DNA from: Cycas panzhihuaensis
Lineage: Eukaryota > Cycadophyta
Length of the DNA: 64,000 nt
Direction: 5' to 3'
NCBI GenBank assembly: GCA_023213395.1
Contig: CM041465.1
Span: 70,067,741 to 70,131,740 of the forward strand
Shown piece after piece: positions 1 through 9,274 of this stretch (position 1 is the stretch's first letter; each line of letters opens with the position of its first letter). The notes beneath the pieces were generated by a model, which saw nothing but the letters and a program-made list of their open reading frames with translations, made no database searches and had not been told where the DNA came from. Made by a program: the position numbers and the translations under genes.

Positions 1-355
1 TTATCACAATATATGATTGTTGCTTTATGCTGTGGTTGATTCAGATCGCTCAAAAGCTGTCAAAGCCAAACTGCTTCACACGTTGCTGATACTATTGCTT
101 TGTATCGTGCTTCCATTGTGAAAAGCTATCGTGGTCGCTTTTTACTGCTCCATGAGACTGGAGTTGTCCCTAAGAAAAAACAATAGCCACTAGTTGATTT
201 TCTCTAGTCCTTATCTCCTGCCCAGTCTGAGTCACAAAATCCTGTGATGTTTGTTGATCCACCTTTTGAATAAATCAATTTTAGCTCTGTCGTTCCCTTT
301 AGATACTCAGTATCCTCCATGCCACCTTCCAATGCCTTATTTTGGGTTCTTGCAT
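1..355 (-). pseudogene. Copia RNase H domain, degraded
   Basis: Reading the minus strand from about 355 leftwards gives a copia RNase H with recognisable blocks: a DSDWAGD metal-site block, a STSGYCF block and a TMEARYKAIV block, ending near the IYCD block at the window edge. In-frame TAG and TGA codons and small indels interrupt it, so no long open frame survives. It follows directly from the RT frame at 337-1881 and is part of the same element. Confidence 0.8.
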
Positions 356-1881
356 ATATCTAGATAGAAGCCCGATGGAATATGATATATCTGGCCGGTA
401 GCAGTGAGATATATCAAACTCCCAACCAGTTGTCTATATAAGGTGAGATTGATTGTTTGTTCTTTTTCATTAGGGACCAAATTGCAATTGATCTCCATAG
501 GAGTGGCACAGGGGTTACAGTTAGTCATTCTAAATTTTTCTAACAGATCTTTTATATACTTGCCTTGTGAAATGGATATATATTCATTCTGTTGATTTAC
601 TTCCAATCCCAAATAATAATTGAGGAGGCTAAGATCTGTCATTTCAAATTCTTTCTCCAATTGTTCTTTTATATCTGCAATTGATTTTTCATCATTTCCC
701 ATCAATATCATGTCATCTACATAGACAACAACAAGAGTAATCTGTTCATTCTTCTTTTTTATGTAGAGACTGGGGTCAGAGCTGCAACGCTGGAAACCAT
801 TGTCATATAGGTGTTGATCTAATTTGGCGTACCAGGCACGAGGAGCCTGCTTCAATCCATACAATGTCTTTTTTAGTTTGCATACCAAGTGTTCCTGCCC
901 CTTTTTGATATATCCCTCGGGTTGTGTCGTATACACATCTTCTTCAAGATCACCATTCAAAAAGGCACTCTTGACATCTAATTGAAAAACCTTCCAATTA
1001 TACATTGCTGCTAGGGCTATTACAGTTCTTACTGTCTTTAATTTGGCCACAGGTGAGAAGGTCTCTTCGAAATCAATTCCCGCTATTTGAGTGTACCCTT
1101 TGGCCACTAAGCAAGCCTTATATTTTTCAATTTTTCCATCTGCTCCTTCCTTGATTTTGTATACCCATCTACAGTTGACCACAGATTTACCTGGCGGAAG
1201 TTCTACTAATTCCCAAGTTTGATTTTTGTCAATTGTGCTTATTTCAACATCCATTGCTTGCTTCCATTGAGATTGGTACTGGGCTTCTTGAAACGATTGT
1301 CGTTCAACCTTTCTGACTAAAGCTTTGAGTCTTTGGCCTCTTGTTCTGTGATCCAATGTATTTCCTCCATCTTCAATGGTTTTAATAAACCATTTTGGCA
1401 GCTTTTTCTCGTTTTGAAAACTTTGTACAGGTTCTAGATGTGATTCTGCTTCTTGCATTGTGTTTTCTTCACATGAGTCTTCATGATGTGAACAAGATGA
1501 AATTTCCTCTGTAGTGATGTTTGAAACCTCTTCTGCTAGAATCTCCTTATTTGAATTGTCTTCGTCAATGAGTTCTATTTGAACTTGAGAATCCAAGCTT
1601 CTTTCATCAAAAACTACGTCTCTACTGATGTATATTTTGTTTGTCTCAGGATCAATACATTTATAAGCTTTTGAATTTTTACTATATCCAATCATGATAC
1701 ACTCTATGCTTTTTGCATCTAATTTTGATCTATTTTTATCTAGTATGTGTACATAAGCTTGGCTGCCAAAAACTTTTAATGCACTGACATCAGGTTTTTT
1801 ACCTGCCCATGCTTCTTCAAGTGTTATATTCTCCAGAACTTTGGTGGGGCTTCTATTCACAAGATAGCAGGTTGTATTCAC
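337..1881 (-). CDS. E1 pol: integrase C-terminus plus reverse transcriptase
   Basis: This 514-codon open frame is the longest in the window. Residues about 1-100 are the copia integrase C-terminal region (SPTKVLENITLEEAWAGKKP, then VFGSQAYVHI). Residues about 100-180 are a variable acidic linker. From about 205 on it is the RVT_2 reverse transcriptase: WVYKIKEGADGKIEKYKA, LDVKSAFLNGDL, YGLKQAPRAWY and the catalytic YVDDMIL. It ends just after the GSLIYLTATG block where RNase H would start. The first ATG is not a biological start: the frame really continues from the integrase at 1853-2269 through a small frameshift. Decayed but close to functional length. Confidence 0.93.
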   Translation of the reverse strand: MNTTCYLVNRSPTKVLENITLEEAWAGKKPDVSALKVFGSQAYVHILDKNRSKLDAKSIECIMIGYSKNSKAYKCIDPETNKIYISRDVVFDERSLDSQVQIELIDEDNSNKEILAEEVSNITTEEISSCSHHEDSCEENTMQEAESHLEPVQSFQNEKKLPKWFIKTIEDGGNTLDHRTRGQRLKALVRKVERQSFQEAQYQSQWKQAMDVEISTIDKNQTWELVELPPGKSVVNCRWVYKIKEGADGKIEKYKACLVAKGYTQIAGIDFEETFSPVAKLKTVRTVIALAAMYNWKVFQLDVKSAFLNGDLEEDVYTTQPEGYIKKGQEHLVCKLKKTLYGLKQAPRAWYAKLDQHLYDNGFQRCSSDPSLYIKKKNEQITLVVVYVDDMILMGNDEKSIADIKEQLEKEFEMTDLSLLNYYLGLEVNQQNEYISISQGKYIKDLLEKFRMTNCNPCATPMEINCNLVPNEKEQTINLTLYRQLVGSLIYLTATGQIYHIPSGFYLDICKNPK

Positions 1882-2269
1882 TTACGCTTGAAGATTTGGG
1901 AACTTGTTTTTCATGCACCATGCTGCGAGCCATTTCCATCAGGGTTCGATTTTTCCTTTCAGCTACTCCATTGGATTGTGGAGCATAAGGCGCGGTGACT
2001 TGTCTGCGAATTCTATTTCTTTTGCAAAAAATCAGAAATTCATTGGAAATATATTCTCCTCCCCCATCAGATCTAATACATTTGATTTTAGAACCTGATT
2101 CAAGTTCAACCTCTGCCTTAAATTCCTTAAAGAATTCAAACACTTCTGATTTATTATGCAAAAAATATACCCAGGCTTTCCTTGTAAAATCATCAATGAA
2201 TGTAAAAAAATACCTACAGCCATTTATTGAAAGTGGAGTAAGTGGTACGCAGAGATCTGTGTAAATCAA
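1853..2269 (-). CDS. E1 integrase catalytic core
   Basis: The frame covers the copia rve domain. The catalytic residues are visible: D in IYTDLCVP, D in CIRSDGGGEY and E in NGVAERKNR. It also carries FTRKAWVYFLHNKSEVF, typical of the family. The last 12 or so residues are out of frame, and the true continuation (VNTTCYLVNRSPT) lies in the overlapping frame that starts at 1881, so one small indel near 1880-1900 separates the two. The N-terminal HHCC zinc region lies in the next frame upstream. Confidence 0.92.
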   Translation of the reverse strand: MIYTDLCVPLTPLSINGCRYFFTFIDDFTRKAWVYFLHNKSEVFEFFKEFKAEVELESGSKIKCIRSDGGGEYISNEFLIFCKRNRIRRQVTAPYAPQSNGVAERKNRTLMEMARSMVHEKQVPKSSSVSEYNLLSCE

Positions 2270-2294
2270 TTATAATTTGTTTTGTGATCTCCAT

Positions 2295-2861
2295 TTACTT
2301 TCTTTGAATGGCAACCTGCGATGTTTTCCGAGCTGGCATCCTTGACATAAAGTTTTTAGAAGATATGTTAGATAATCCAAGCACCATGTCATTTCTTTTC
2401 ATTTTCCTTAAGGTTTCTAACGATAGATGTCCACACTTCAAATGCCACATTTTATTATCAAAATTTGCAGCAATACAAGCTTTTGGATCTAGACAGGGTG
2501 TTACAAGATCTGCAACAAGTTTATACAGATCATTATTTCTAATCCCTTTGGCAATGACTTCCCCATTGTTTTTTACATCCATTATCAGACAAAGGCCATT
2601 TTCATCAAACACTATTCTCAACCCCTTTTTACTGAGTTGTGAGACAGACAAGAGATTCATCTTAAGGTCAGGAACCCATAGCACATTTCCAATTTTCTTT
2701 ACATTGCCCTGAACACTAATGGAAATATTGCCCATTCCTTTAATTTCTAAAGGATGTTTGTCACCTAATTCAACTGACTTATGGACATCACAAGGTTTCA
2801 AATTTTCAAACCAGTCATGACGACTTGTCATATGTCGAGATGCTCCTGAATCAAAAACCAT
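2295..2861 (-). CDS. E1 protease and GAG-pre-integrase region
   Basis: The N-terminus carries the retropepsin motif MVFDSGASRHMTS, followed by the family's NVLWVPDLKMNLLSVSQL block. Residues about 135-165 form the GAG-pre-integrase region with its two histidines (MWHLKCGHLSLETL). The final 20 or so residues are shifted out of frame, so the two cysteines of the HHCC finger appear in another frame. It overlaps the end of the gag frame by about 34 bases, again a frameshift rather than a natural start. Confidence 0.88.
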   Translation of the reverse strand: MVFDSGASRHMTSRHDWFENLKPCDVHKSVELGDKHPLEIKGMGNISISVQGNVKKIGNVLWVPDLKMNLLSVSQLSKKGLRIVFDENGLCLIMDVKNNGEVIAKGIRNNDLYKLVADLVTPCLDPKACIAANFDNKMWHLKCGHLSLETLRKMKRNDMVLGLSNISSKNFMSRMPARKTSQVAIQRK

Positions 2862-3838
2862 GTATCAGTTTCTTTTAGACCTGTTGACAAGGCAACTATG
2901 AAGGTTGTTTCTTCTTCATCTTCTTCCACATTCTTTCTTTGTAGTTGCCCCGGTCTTGTCCCTCTCTGAATGTCCAGTCTTCTCTGAGAACATTGATGTG
3001 GGTAGTGTCCTGCTTGTCCACAATGATAACATATTTCAAACATTTTGCAGGTACTGGCAAAGTGTCCAGGTCTGCCACAATTGAAGCATATCTTGGAATC
3101 ACGACTTCTTCCGCGTCCTCTGTTATCCAGATACCGTCCACGACCAGGAGTTCTGGAATCTAGGGTTCGACCTCTTCCTCGTGATTGATTTCGTCCTCGA
3201 GGTCCCAGATTTAATCTAGAAGCAAATGCATCCTCCAATTCAGCTGAATCTTCATATCGTCTGTTTCTTTGTTCCTGTCTAAGTAATATTCCTGTTAGTT
3301 CATCAAGAGTCATTGTATCAATTTGATTATTGTTTGTAATATTGTTGATAATTACGTCAAAGGTCTTGGGCAGTTTGTTGGCTACCATGTGAACAAGTTC
3401 TGAGTCGGACAAAATTTCTCTAGCACTCAATAGATCACTTTTGAGAGAAGTAACTTTATGTATAAATTCTGTCACTATTTCATGATCTCTCATGTATAAT
3501 TTATATAATTCTTCTTTTAAGACAAATATTCGGACCTTAATCTTTTGACCAAATAAATTTTCAAAACATTTCCAAATGCTTGTAGTAGAGGTTAGTTTCT
3601 CAACGTACACCAGTAAGGAATCTGCTACAGAGAGTTTGAGAATAATAACACCCGCATTATCCCTTTCTAACCAGCTAGGTAGGGCAGTACTAGCATCACC
3701 TGGTCTGGTTTCAATCCCAAGAGCAATATTCCAAGCGTTTCGGGCCCTGAGGAGGGTCTCAATTTTAATTTTCCATATGTGATAGTTTCCTTCTGTGAGT
3801 TTGTCTTGTTCTGACAGACCAAACAAAGGTGAGGCCAT
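2828..3838 (-). CDS. E1 gag with two CCHC zinc knuckles
   Basis: The open frame extends to 4009, but the likely start is the ATG at 3838 (MASPLFGLSEQDKL), which matches the usual copia gag N-terminus and has an equivalent in E3. The body is a UBN2-type gag (NYHIWKIKIETLLRARNAWN, then KEELYKLYMRDHEIVTEFI). Near the C-terminus are an RG-rich stretch and two knuckles, CFNCGRPGHFASTC and CYHCGQAGHYPHQC, both with intact CX2CX4HX4C spacing. The upstream part of the frame (3839-4009) corresponds to the leader. Confidence 0.92.
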   Translation of the reverse strand: MASPLFGLSEQDKLTEGNYHIWKIKIETLLRARNAWNIALGIETRPGDASTALPSWLERDNAGVIILKLSVADSLLVYVEKLTSTTSIWKCFENLFGQKIKVRIFVLKEELYKLYMRDHEIVTEFIHKVTSLKSDLLSAREILSDSELVHMVANKLPKTFDVIINNITNNNQIDTMTLDELTGILLRQEQRNRRYEDSAELEDAFASRLNLGPRGRNQSRGRGRTLDSRTPGRGRYLDNRGRGRSRDSKICFNCGRPGHFASTCKMFEICYHCGQAGHYPHQCSQRRLDIQRGTRPGQLQRKNVEEDEEETTFIVALSTGLKETDTWFLIQEHLDI

Positions 3839-4494
3839 AATTAATAAGATAGAAGGATTTTGGACAATTTTGGTGCATAACAAGCATGCAGTTCGTACGA
3901 TTTCTGTACAAACCCTAAGTGTACGGACTAGGGCAAATGAGATCTCAAAAGAAGCATCTTTCGATCGCCTACCAGGATCTAAAGTCAGTTTTGTCAGATC
4001 TGTCTTCAAACTTGAGAAAACTGGCTTTGAATGAAAAGGCAGGCGACTAGGGTTACTGACAATTTCTTAAAAAATCTCAAGAAAAACTCAAAGAATCTGT
4101 TCAAACTTAGATGAAATCTCTTAGAGATGAAAGCCTAGAGAATTTAAGTCCAGAAATACCTAGATTTATACTTAGATCTTAAAGAAATTCGATTTTTCCT
4201 TTCAAAACTCGCGCGGACTGGTAATCGCCCAGTTTGGCCCCTGAAACAGCTCCTGATGGCTTCAATGCAGAAGGGAAAGATGACGAGCACCTCGAGATCT
4301 ACTTGCACGTCAAATTTTGTCTCAATCTGCCAACTTTGAAAATTTCTCGTTCGTACGGTTCTGTACGAGTCCGTACATAGTCATTAATTTGCCCTGATAA
4401 GTGCTTGGAGAGCCTCCTTAACTTGTCTCCTTAAGACCTTTGACCTTTCCATAGAAACAACTTTCATTTTCCTTCAAAACGAGCAGTTAAGCCT
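3839..4494 (-). other. E1 5' leader with two GTACG clusters
   Basis: Untranslated leader between PBS and gag start. It contains two clusters of GTAC/GTACG words, at about 3892-3930 and 4346-4380. A comparable two-cluster arrangement occurs in the leader of E3 (16449-17119). Otherwise AT-rich without recognisable coding sequence. Confidence 0.6.
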
Positions 4495-4512
4495 GAACCT
4501 GCTCTGATACCA
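4495..4512 (-). other. E1 primer-binding site (initiator tRNA-Met type)
   Basis: On the minus strand this reads TGGTATCAGAGCAGGTTC, directly next to the inner end of the LTR. It matches the usual plant copia PBS complementary to the 3' end of initiator tRNA-Met, and it fixes the element's orientation. Confidence 0.93.
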
Positions 4513-4699
4513 TGTTGAGATTAGGTTTAGGAGACAGAAGACTGATGAGAGAACGTGATGCCTTTATTGAGAGAATGATGTCTTTAAATACATAGAGAAT
4601 TGGTAACCATTATATCTTAATGGTTAACCTACCTATTAACTAAGTAACTGATTGCTTATACTAATTACATGATTAGAGGTAAAACATTACCTCTCAACA
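4513..4699 (-). repeat. E1 5' LTR, 187 bp
   Basis: Plus-strand ends are TGTTGAGATT... and ...CCTCTCAACA, giving the TG...CA termini and the short inverted repeat TGTTGAG/CTCAACA. It lies directly against the PBS. The partner LTR is outside the window. At 187 bp this is a short LTR for a copia element. Confidence 0.9.
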
Positions 4700-4779
4700 G
4701 GTATGTAATTTGAGGTGGTTTTCTGTTGATTTGACAGATTTATTTCAGGTTGAAATGGGTGCATTCATACACCATGTAG

Positions 4780-5085
4780 TTGAGTGATATTATTATTTTT
4801 ATGCTAGAAAAGAATGATTTTTGGATAATCGATAGTAACATAGCCTTGCCTAAATATATCAGAACTAATTTTCAAATTTGGAAAATCAAAATAGAATGTA
4901 TATTTACGTTTAAAAGGCTATGGAAAATTATTCTTGATGGTCCTGCATCGATTAGTGAAGAAGGGAAAGAAAATTTCAAGAAGAAGAACAAAGTAGTCAT
5001 TGATGTGATGCTTATAGCCTTTGACAAGAAAAACCTTTCTCCTTCGTACCAATTCCTTATTTATACACTTCAAAATATTAACTAA
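4780..5085 (+). pseudogene. E2 gag N-terminal part (UBN2 type)
   Basis: The translation carries NFQIWKIKIECIFTFKRLWK followed by an INN-less but recognisable continuation to LSPSYQFLIYTLQNIN, matching the first half of copia gag. A stop ends the frame at 5085, but homology continues past it (AKEA, a stop, then NLLREVYEKSPEKV) up to about 5150, so the gag is interrupted by at least two nonsense codons. The true start may be the ATG at 4780 or upstream. Confidence 0.75.
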
Positions 5086-5229
5086 GCTAAAGAGGCCTAG
5101 AACTTGTTGAGGGAAGTATATGAAAAAAGCCCTGAAAAAGTGTAGGAGACTATCAGAAAGACAAACAAATTTTGTGTTGTCGATAACAAAGATGAAGTAG
5201 GAAAGAAGGTTGCTCTTGGAGAACAGGCT

Positions 5230-5595
5230 ATGTGCAACAACCTAACCAAGAACCAGAAAAGGAAGCTGAAGACGAAAGCAAAAGGGGGGAATGCAAATAA
5301 TCAGGTTGATTCTGGTGTGGATAAAGTTCTCATAGACTCATCTGATGTTCTTAAGGAAGTTGAAAAGATGTGTGAACCTATTTTTGAGAATAGGTCCTCT
5401 ATTGTTGAGGAAATAAGTAAATATAATGATTGTGAACCCTTGTTGCATATTCCTGAAAATAAACTAAGTGTTAAAATAACAAAAAAGTCCAATAATCACC
5501 ATTTGAAATCTGAGGAAGAATATAAAAAAGAAGATTTGAAGATTGAGATAAATATTACCTCATCAAACACCTTGAGCCTCTACATGTTGACATGA
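5230..5595 (+). CDS. E2 lysine/glutamate-rich open frame after gag
   Basis: A 121-codon frame in register with the gag remnant upstream. It opens with a strongly basic stretch (NLTKNQKRKLKTKAKGG) and becomes mixed acidic/basic. No zinc knuckle and no DSG protease motif is seen. It probably represents the C-terminal part of a gag-like product; the family beyond gag is not recognised. Confidence 0.45.
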   Translation: MCNNLTKNQKRKLKTKAKGGNANNQVDSGVDKVLIDSSDVLKEVEKMCEPIFENRSSIVEEISKYNDCEPLLHIPENKLSVKITKKSNNHHLKSEEEYKKEDLKIEINITSSNTLSLYMLT

Positions 5596-5605
5596 AAAAA
5601 CTACA

Positions 5606-6351
5606 TTGAAAATTGTTGAAAGAATGGGGGTTGAAAAAACTGAAAGTGATTTCAGACATCATCTTTTACAGGTGGTACATCATGGAAACACAGCTACCTT
5701 GATGGAAAGTTTGGGAAATACTACCTTAATTTGTGTTGATAAATGTGTTGCCAGGTTCCAAAAAATGTCAGGTCACATGGTTGTATGCACATGCACAAAA
5801 CTTTGTATGATCACATTCAATTTGGCAACATTTTTGCCCTTATCCTTGAAAGAATTCAAATTATGTTAACATATCCTGCAATGGGTCTGGAAGATTCATT
5901 CAAAGAGAGAAAGGACACAATTGGAATGTCATTTGGTCAAAAACTTGTCCACCAAGATTGTTGTATATTTTGGGCAGGTTACCTAGTCATGAAAGTCAAT
6001 CATGTTGAAGTGACATGTTGTCTTTATGTAGCCATAATTGGGAAGTATGTACATGTAATTGTGACAGAAATTCGCATCATATTTGGCACAAAAGATCCCT
6101 TGGATGATATAGAGGAAACAAAGTATTTTGTTGGTACAGCACACATACCTGCACTTGTGGAGCTAGGAAAAAAATCATTGTCTCTTCCTTCCTTTCATAA
6201 GAATGTTTATTGGCTTAATGAGTTGATCATACTTATTGTCTTGAAGACAAATACGGAGGAATCCTTTCTCTTCATGGAAATCCTAAAATCCAAATCCCAT
6301 GTTGTCGCATTCGATCCTGAAGATAACAATCAGAAGAAATCACACCTGTAG
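5606..6351 (+). CDS. E2 unrecognised region between gag and RNase H tail
   Basis: Two overlapping plus-strand frames, 5606-5869 (87 aa) and 5743-6351 (202 aa), occupy the place where pol would be. The longer has cysteine/histidine-rich patches and hydrophobic stretches but no motif I can assign to protease, integrase or RT. They could be one protein split by a frameshift near 5750-5860, captured sequence, or chance frames in decayed DNA. Function unknown. Confidence 0.35.
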
Positions 6352-6594
6352 TTGGAACACTCAGATACTATAGCAGAAACAGGAGATGACATAACAGGTA
6401 TGACATACAGGCTTTGCTACATTTCAGTGGAAGATCAAGCCCATAACATCATCTTCAGGAAGATTCCTAGACTGAGGCATTGCAAATTCAAACAACATCT
6501 CATGTCTTGTCTTGTCTCAGTTTTGTTGTCAGTCAGTAGTACTAGGTGTCATGATGTCTTTAGTATTCGAGTTTTGGTGGTCTTGATATTAAAC

Positions 6595-6606
6595 ATTAAA
6601 GGGAGG
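6595..6606 (+). other. E2 polypurine tract
   Basis: ATTAAAGGGAGG lies directly before the TGTTGG start of the 3' LTR, the usual position for plus-strand priming. Confidence 0.8.
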
Positions 6607-6992
6607 TGTTGGAAAATAATGTTTAATGTGTAAATGTTTAAGTTATGTCTTAGGGTCATTAATGTGGTAGTCCTAAGTATTATGTAAAGGTCTATAGGTC
6701 CACACATTATAATGTTGTTAAGTGAGGTCATTGGTCAATTAGTAGGTGAAAAGTCATTAGGTATGTCAAAGGTCTGTTATCCCACATATAACTCGCCTCA
6801 TCACATATGTTCCCACCTATGATGTATAAATAAGTGAGTAAGGTAGAGTAGGTATCATCAAGTCATCATGGAGACTCATGTTGAGTCTGTAGTATGGTAG
6901 TATCATGATGTAATCGTCTTTGATCTAAGTTAATATAGTTTACATTTTGTTCATTGATCTTGTTGACTGATGTTGATGTTGAATATCTTCCA
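6607..6992 (+). repeat. E2 3' LTR, 386 bp
   Basis: It starts TGTTGGAAAATAATG and ends GAATATCTTCCA, preceded by a PPT. A TATA-type promoter word (TATAAATAAG) lies at about 6825. Downstream sequence at 6993 is the gag of another element (E3), so the boundary is sharp. No second copy is in the window. Confidence 0.78.
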
Positions 6993-7341
6993 TGTTGAAA
7001 ATTTAATAGTAACCTTATGAATAAATTCAGACACTGTTTCAGTTTCTTTCATACATAATTTGAACAACTCTTCTTTAAGAGTTATAATTTTGGCTTTGTT
7101 CTTCTAGGCAAACAAGTTCTCATATACTTTCCAAATTTCAAGGCAAGAATTTAGTTTATTAATATAAACTAAAAGATGATCAAAAACAGACATTTTCAGT
7201 GTTATTGCCCCAAGATTATTTCTTTCCTCTCAACTATTCAATGCATTGCTAATAACTTTAGGCTTTTTTTCTGTTCCATTTGTTAAATTCTAGGCATTTT
7301 TGGCTCGCAGAAGAGTTTCTACTTTGATTCTCCAGATATGG
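6993..7341 (-). pseudogene. E3 gag, fragment left of E4
   Basis: Minus-strand sequence aligns with E1 gag from its core (the block corresponding to E1 FIHKVT) to the block that reads IWKIKIETLLRARNA in E1. It is more diverged and has stops. It is cut at 7341 by the E4 LTR and resumes at 16388 in the same orientation, sharing the 5-bp duplication TATGG. Confidence 0.82.
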
Positions 7342-7697
7342 TGTTCGGGAACATGAAAACATACACATGTTCCCATCCGAAGGATCTTTTAACCATACAC
7401 AACAAGCACAAGAAAAATATACACAGAAGACATGCACAGAGCACAGAATATACGTGGGAAAACCCTTTCAGGAAAAAACCCACCATAAAAGGATCCTCGA
7501 GGGATCGTTGATTATTTCACAATGAACTTCAATATAGAATACACAAGGCCTCGAGACATATATACTCTCCAAGAGGTGTCACCCGTTTAGGGTTGTGACC
7601 CTCCGAATAAATCGCACCTATTGGCTCACACCCTTTCACATAATTAAACCACATTAACATTAATTAAGTGGCTTAATAATTAATTGCCACGCTAACA
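7342..7697 (-). repeat. E4 3' LTR
   Basis: 356 bp with TG...CA ends, the same length as the copy at 16032. Differences from that copy include loss of the CpG in ACATG against ACGTG. It is followed by the PPT at 7698. Confidence 0.95.
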
Positions 7698-7711
7698 TCC
7701 CCCCTTAATGT
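7698..7711 (-). other. E4 polypurine tract
   Basis: On the minus strand the run reads CATTAAGGGGGGA immediately before the 3' LTR. Confidence 0.85.
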
Positions 7712-7799
7712 GAATGTGGGGAACTTGCAACATGCAGCAGTTGAGTTATCACCAAGGCTGAGACTATCCTGCAGCTTCTTTATCCTTGCCGATACATCC

Positions 7800-8449
7800 C
7801 CCCTCAAGGATAACATCGGTCAGTCCTAATCCGGTACGCATCTTCATGAATTGGTCTTCAGTGAGTGGCTTGGTGAACACATCCGCAAGTTGTAATTCAC
7901 TCGGACAATAGTCGACCTGCAGTTTCCCTGACTTGATCTGCTCATGAATGTAATAGTGTTGAATCTCGATATGCTTTGTACGTGCATGAAACTCTGGATT
8001 CTTCGACAGACGAATGGTACTCTAATTATCAACAAAGAGAATCGGATGTCCATTGGAAGCAAGAAATTCAAGAGACCTTGCAACCATCTTGCTTCTTCGC
8101 ACAAAGACCTTGAGTCCTTGATATTCTACTTCTGTAGAAGATAGCGCCATTGTCTGTTGCTTCTTCGACTGCCACGAAACAAATCCATTGCCAATACTAA
8201 GCGGTATCCAAAGGTGGACTTCCGATCATCGGAATCTCCTCCCCAATCAGCATCCGTGTAGCCATGCAACCTGATTTTCTCACCTCTGCGGTATTCAAGA
8301 CCAAGATTGATTGTCCCCTTTAAATATTTCAGAATCCGCTTGCGCCACCAAATGAGGCTCTGAGGATTACGCATGTAGCGGAAACCAATCCAACAACAGA
8401 TGCGATATATCTCGGCGGTATGAGTCAAATAAATGAGACTCCCTACCAA
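7800..8449 (-). pseudogene. E4 RNase H, frameshifted
   Basis: The right part (8126-8449) reads MVGSLIYLTHTAEIYR, RILKYLKGTINLGLEY and YTDADWGGDSDDRKST, the start of copia RNase H. From about 8160 leftwards the frame changes, but homology continues: an ARTKHIEIQHYYIHEQI block and a terminal LADVFTKPLT block near 7850. At least two frameshifts and a stop break it. The TDADWGG metal-site block is intact. Confidence 0.85.
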
Positions 8450-9274
8450 CTAGCGATATTTTGTGCCATCTACAGAAGGTTGGGCCATATCCTTCTGCAA
8501 TCTTGAGCCTTTTACACATGGTGTTGCAACAGGTTTGCAGTGCTGCATCCCAAATCTTTCCAGTAAGTTCTTCACATACTGCGATTGCAACAACACGATC
8601 CTATCTTCCATCTGCCTAATCTGAATGCCCAAGAAATAGTGAAGTTTCTCAAGATCCGTCATGTCAAATGAAGCTCCCAAATTGGATTTGACTTCAGCTA
8701 TAGCCTTGCCACGATTACCACCGATGATTAACTCATCCACATACACCACGCAAGCAACTACGGAAGTCCCTCTTCTTTTCACATACAGATTCGGGTCATG
8801 TTCTGAAATTTCAAAACCTTCAGCTTTCAACTTGGCATCCATCTTCTCATACCAAGCACGAGGTGCTTGTTTTAGGCCATAGATTGACTTTTTCAGACGG
8901 CAAACAAGATGCTCCTGGCCATCCTTAATGAATCCCAGAGGCTGCGACATGTATATCTCCCCCTTTAGATCCCCATTAAGGAATGCGGACTTAACGTCCA
9001 TCTGGTGTAACTCCCAATCTAATACAACTGCTAAGGAAATGAGTAAGCGGACCGTTGTCATTCTAGAGACTGGTGCAAACGTCTCCTCGTAGTCAATTCC
9101 TTCTTTCTGCTTGAATCCCTGCGCAACAAGTATGGCCTTGTACTTGTCCACCTCTCCATCGGAGCGGAACTTTGTCTTATAGACCCACTTGCATCCAACA
9201 AGATTCTTTGACAGAGGTAGTAGAACCAAATCCCACGTATCGTTCTTCATCAGAGAACCATATTCTTCCTCCAT
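8450..9274 (-). CDS. E4 reverse transcriptase
   Basis: A 274-codon frame holding most of RVT_2: CKWVYKTKFRSDGEVDKYKA, MDVKSAFLNGDL, YGLKQAPRAWYEKMD. The catalytic motif reads YVDE where YVDD is expected (CVVYVDELIIGG), which alone would probably kill polymerase activity. Homology extends upstream in the same register to the integrase frame ending at 9423, so the ATG at 9274 is internal. A stop at the C-terminus separates it from RNase H. Confidence 0.92.
   Translation of the reverse strand: MEEEYGSLMKNDTWDLVLLPLSKNLVGCKWVYKTKFRSDGEVDKYKAILVAQGFKQKEGIDYEETFAPVSRMTTVRLLISLAVVLDWELHQMDVKSAFLNGDLKGEIYMSQPLGFIKDGQEHLVCRLKKSIYGLKQAPRAWYEKMDAKLKAEGFEISEHDPNLYVKRRGTSVVACVVYVDELIIGGNRGKAIAEVKSNLGASFDMTDLEKLHYFLGIQIRQMEDRIVLLQSQYVKNLLERFGMQHCKPVATPCVKGSRLQKDMAQPSVDGTKYR

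Larger units (their letters stand above)
1..4699 (-). mobile_element. E1: Ty1/copia retrotransposon, 3' end beyond the window
   Basis: Copia order is read on the minus strand: LTR (4513-4699), PBS, leader, gag, protease, integrase, RT and RNase H, running off the left edge before the 3' LTR. It is the best preserved element in the window: long open frames, two intact zinc knuckles, a DSGA protease motif, an integrase with D, D and E residues in place, and a YVDD polymerase motif. It is nonetheless broken, by small frameshifts between gag/protease, protease/integrase and integrase/RT and by nonsense codons in RNase H. It probably inserted into E2, because E2-type sequence begins directly at 4700. 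The TSD cannot be tested because the left end is missing. Confidence 0.93.
4700..6992 (+). mobile_element. E2: non-autonomous copia-like element, gag / unknown ORFs / RNase H tail
   Basis: Read on the plus strand it contains a UBN2-type gag (from 4780), a basic then acidic continuation, two unrecognised open frames (5606-6351), a short copia RNase H C-terminal remnant (about 6420-6520), a PPT and a 386-bp 3' LTR. No protease, integrase or RT is visible in the roughly 1.5 kb where pol should lie. The 5' LTR is missing, probably because E1 inserted at 4699. It ends directly against E3 gag at 6993. Confidence 0.7.

Noticed and set aside
4745-4775. GGGTGCATTCATACACCA resembles the start of plant 5S rRNA, hinting at a Cassandra-type element
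   Set aside because: Similarity stops after about 17 bases; the internal promoter region of 5S is absent.
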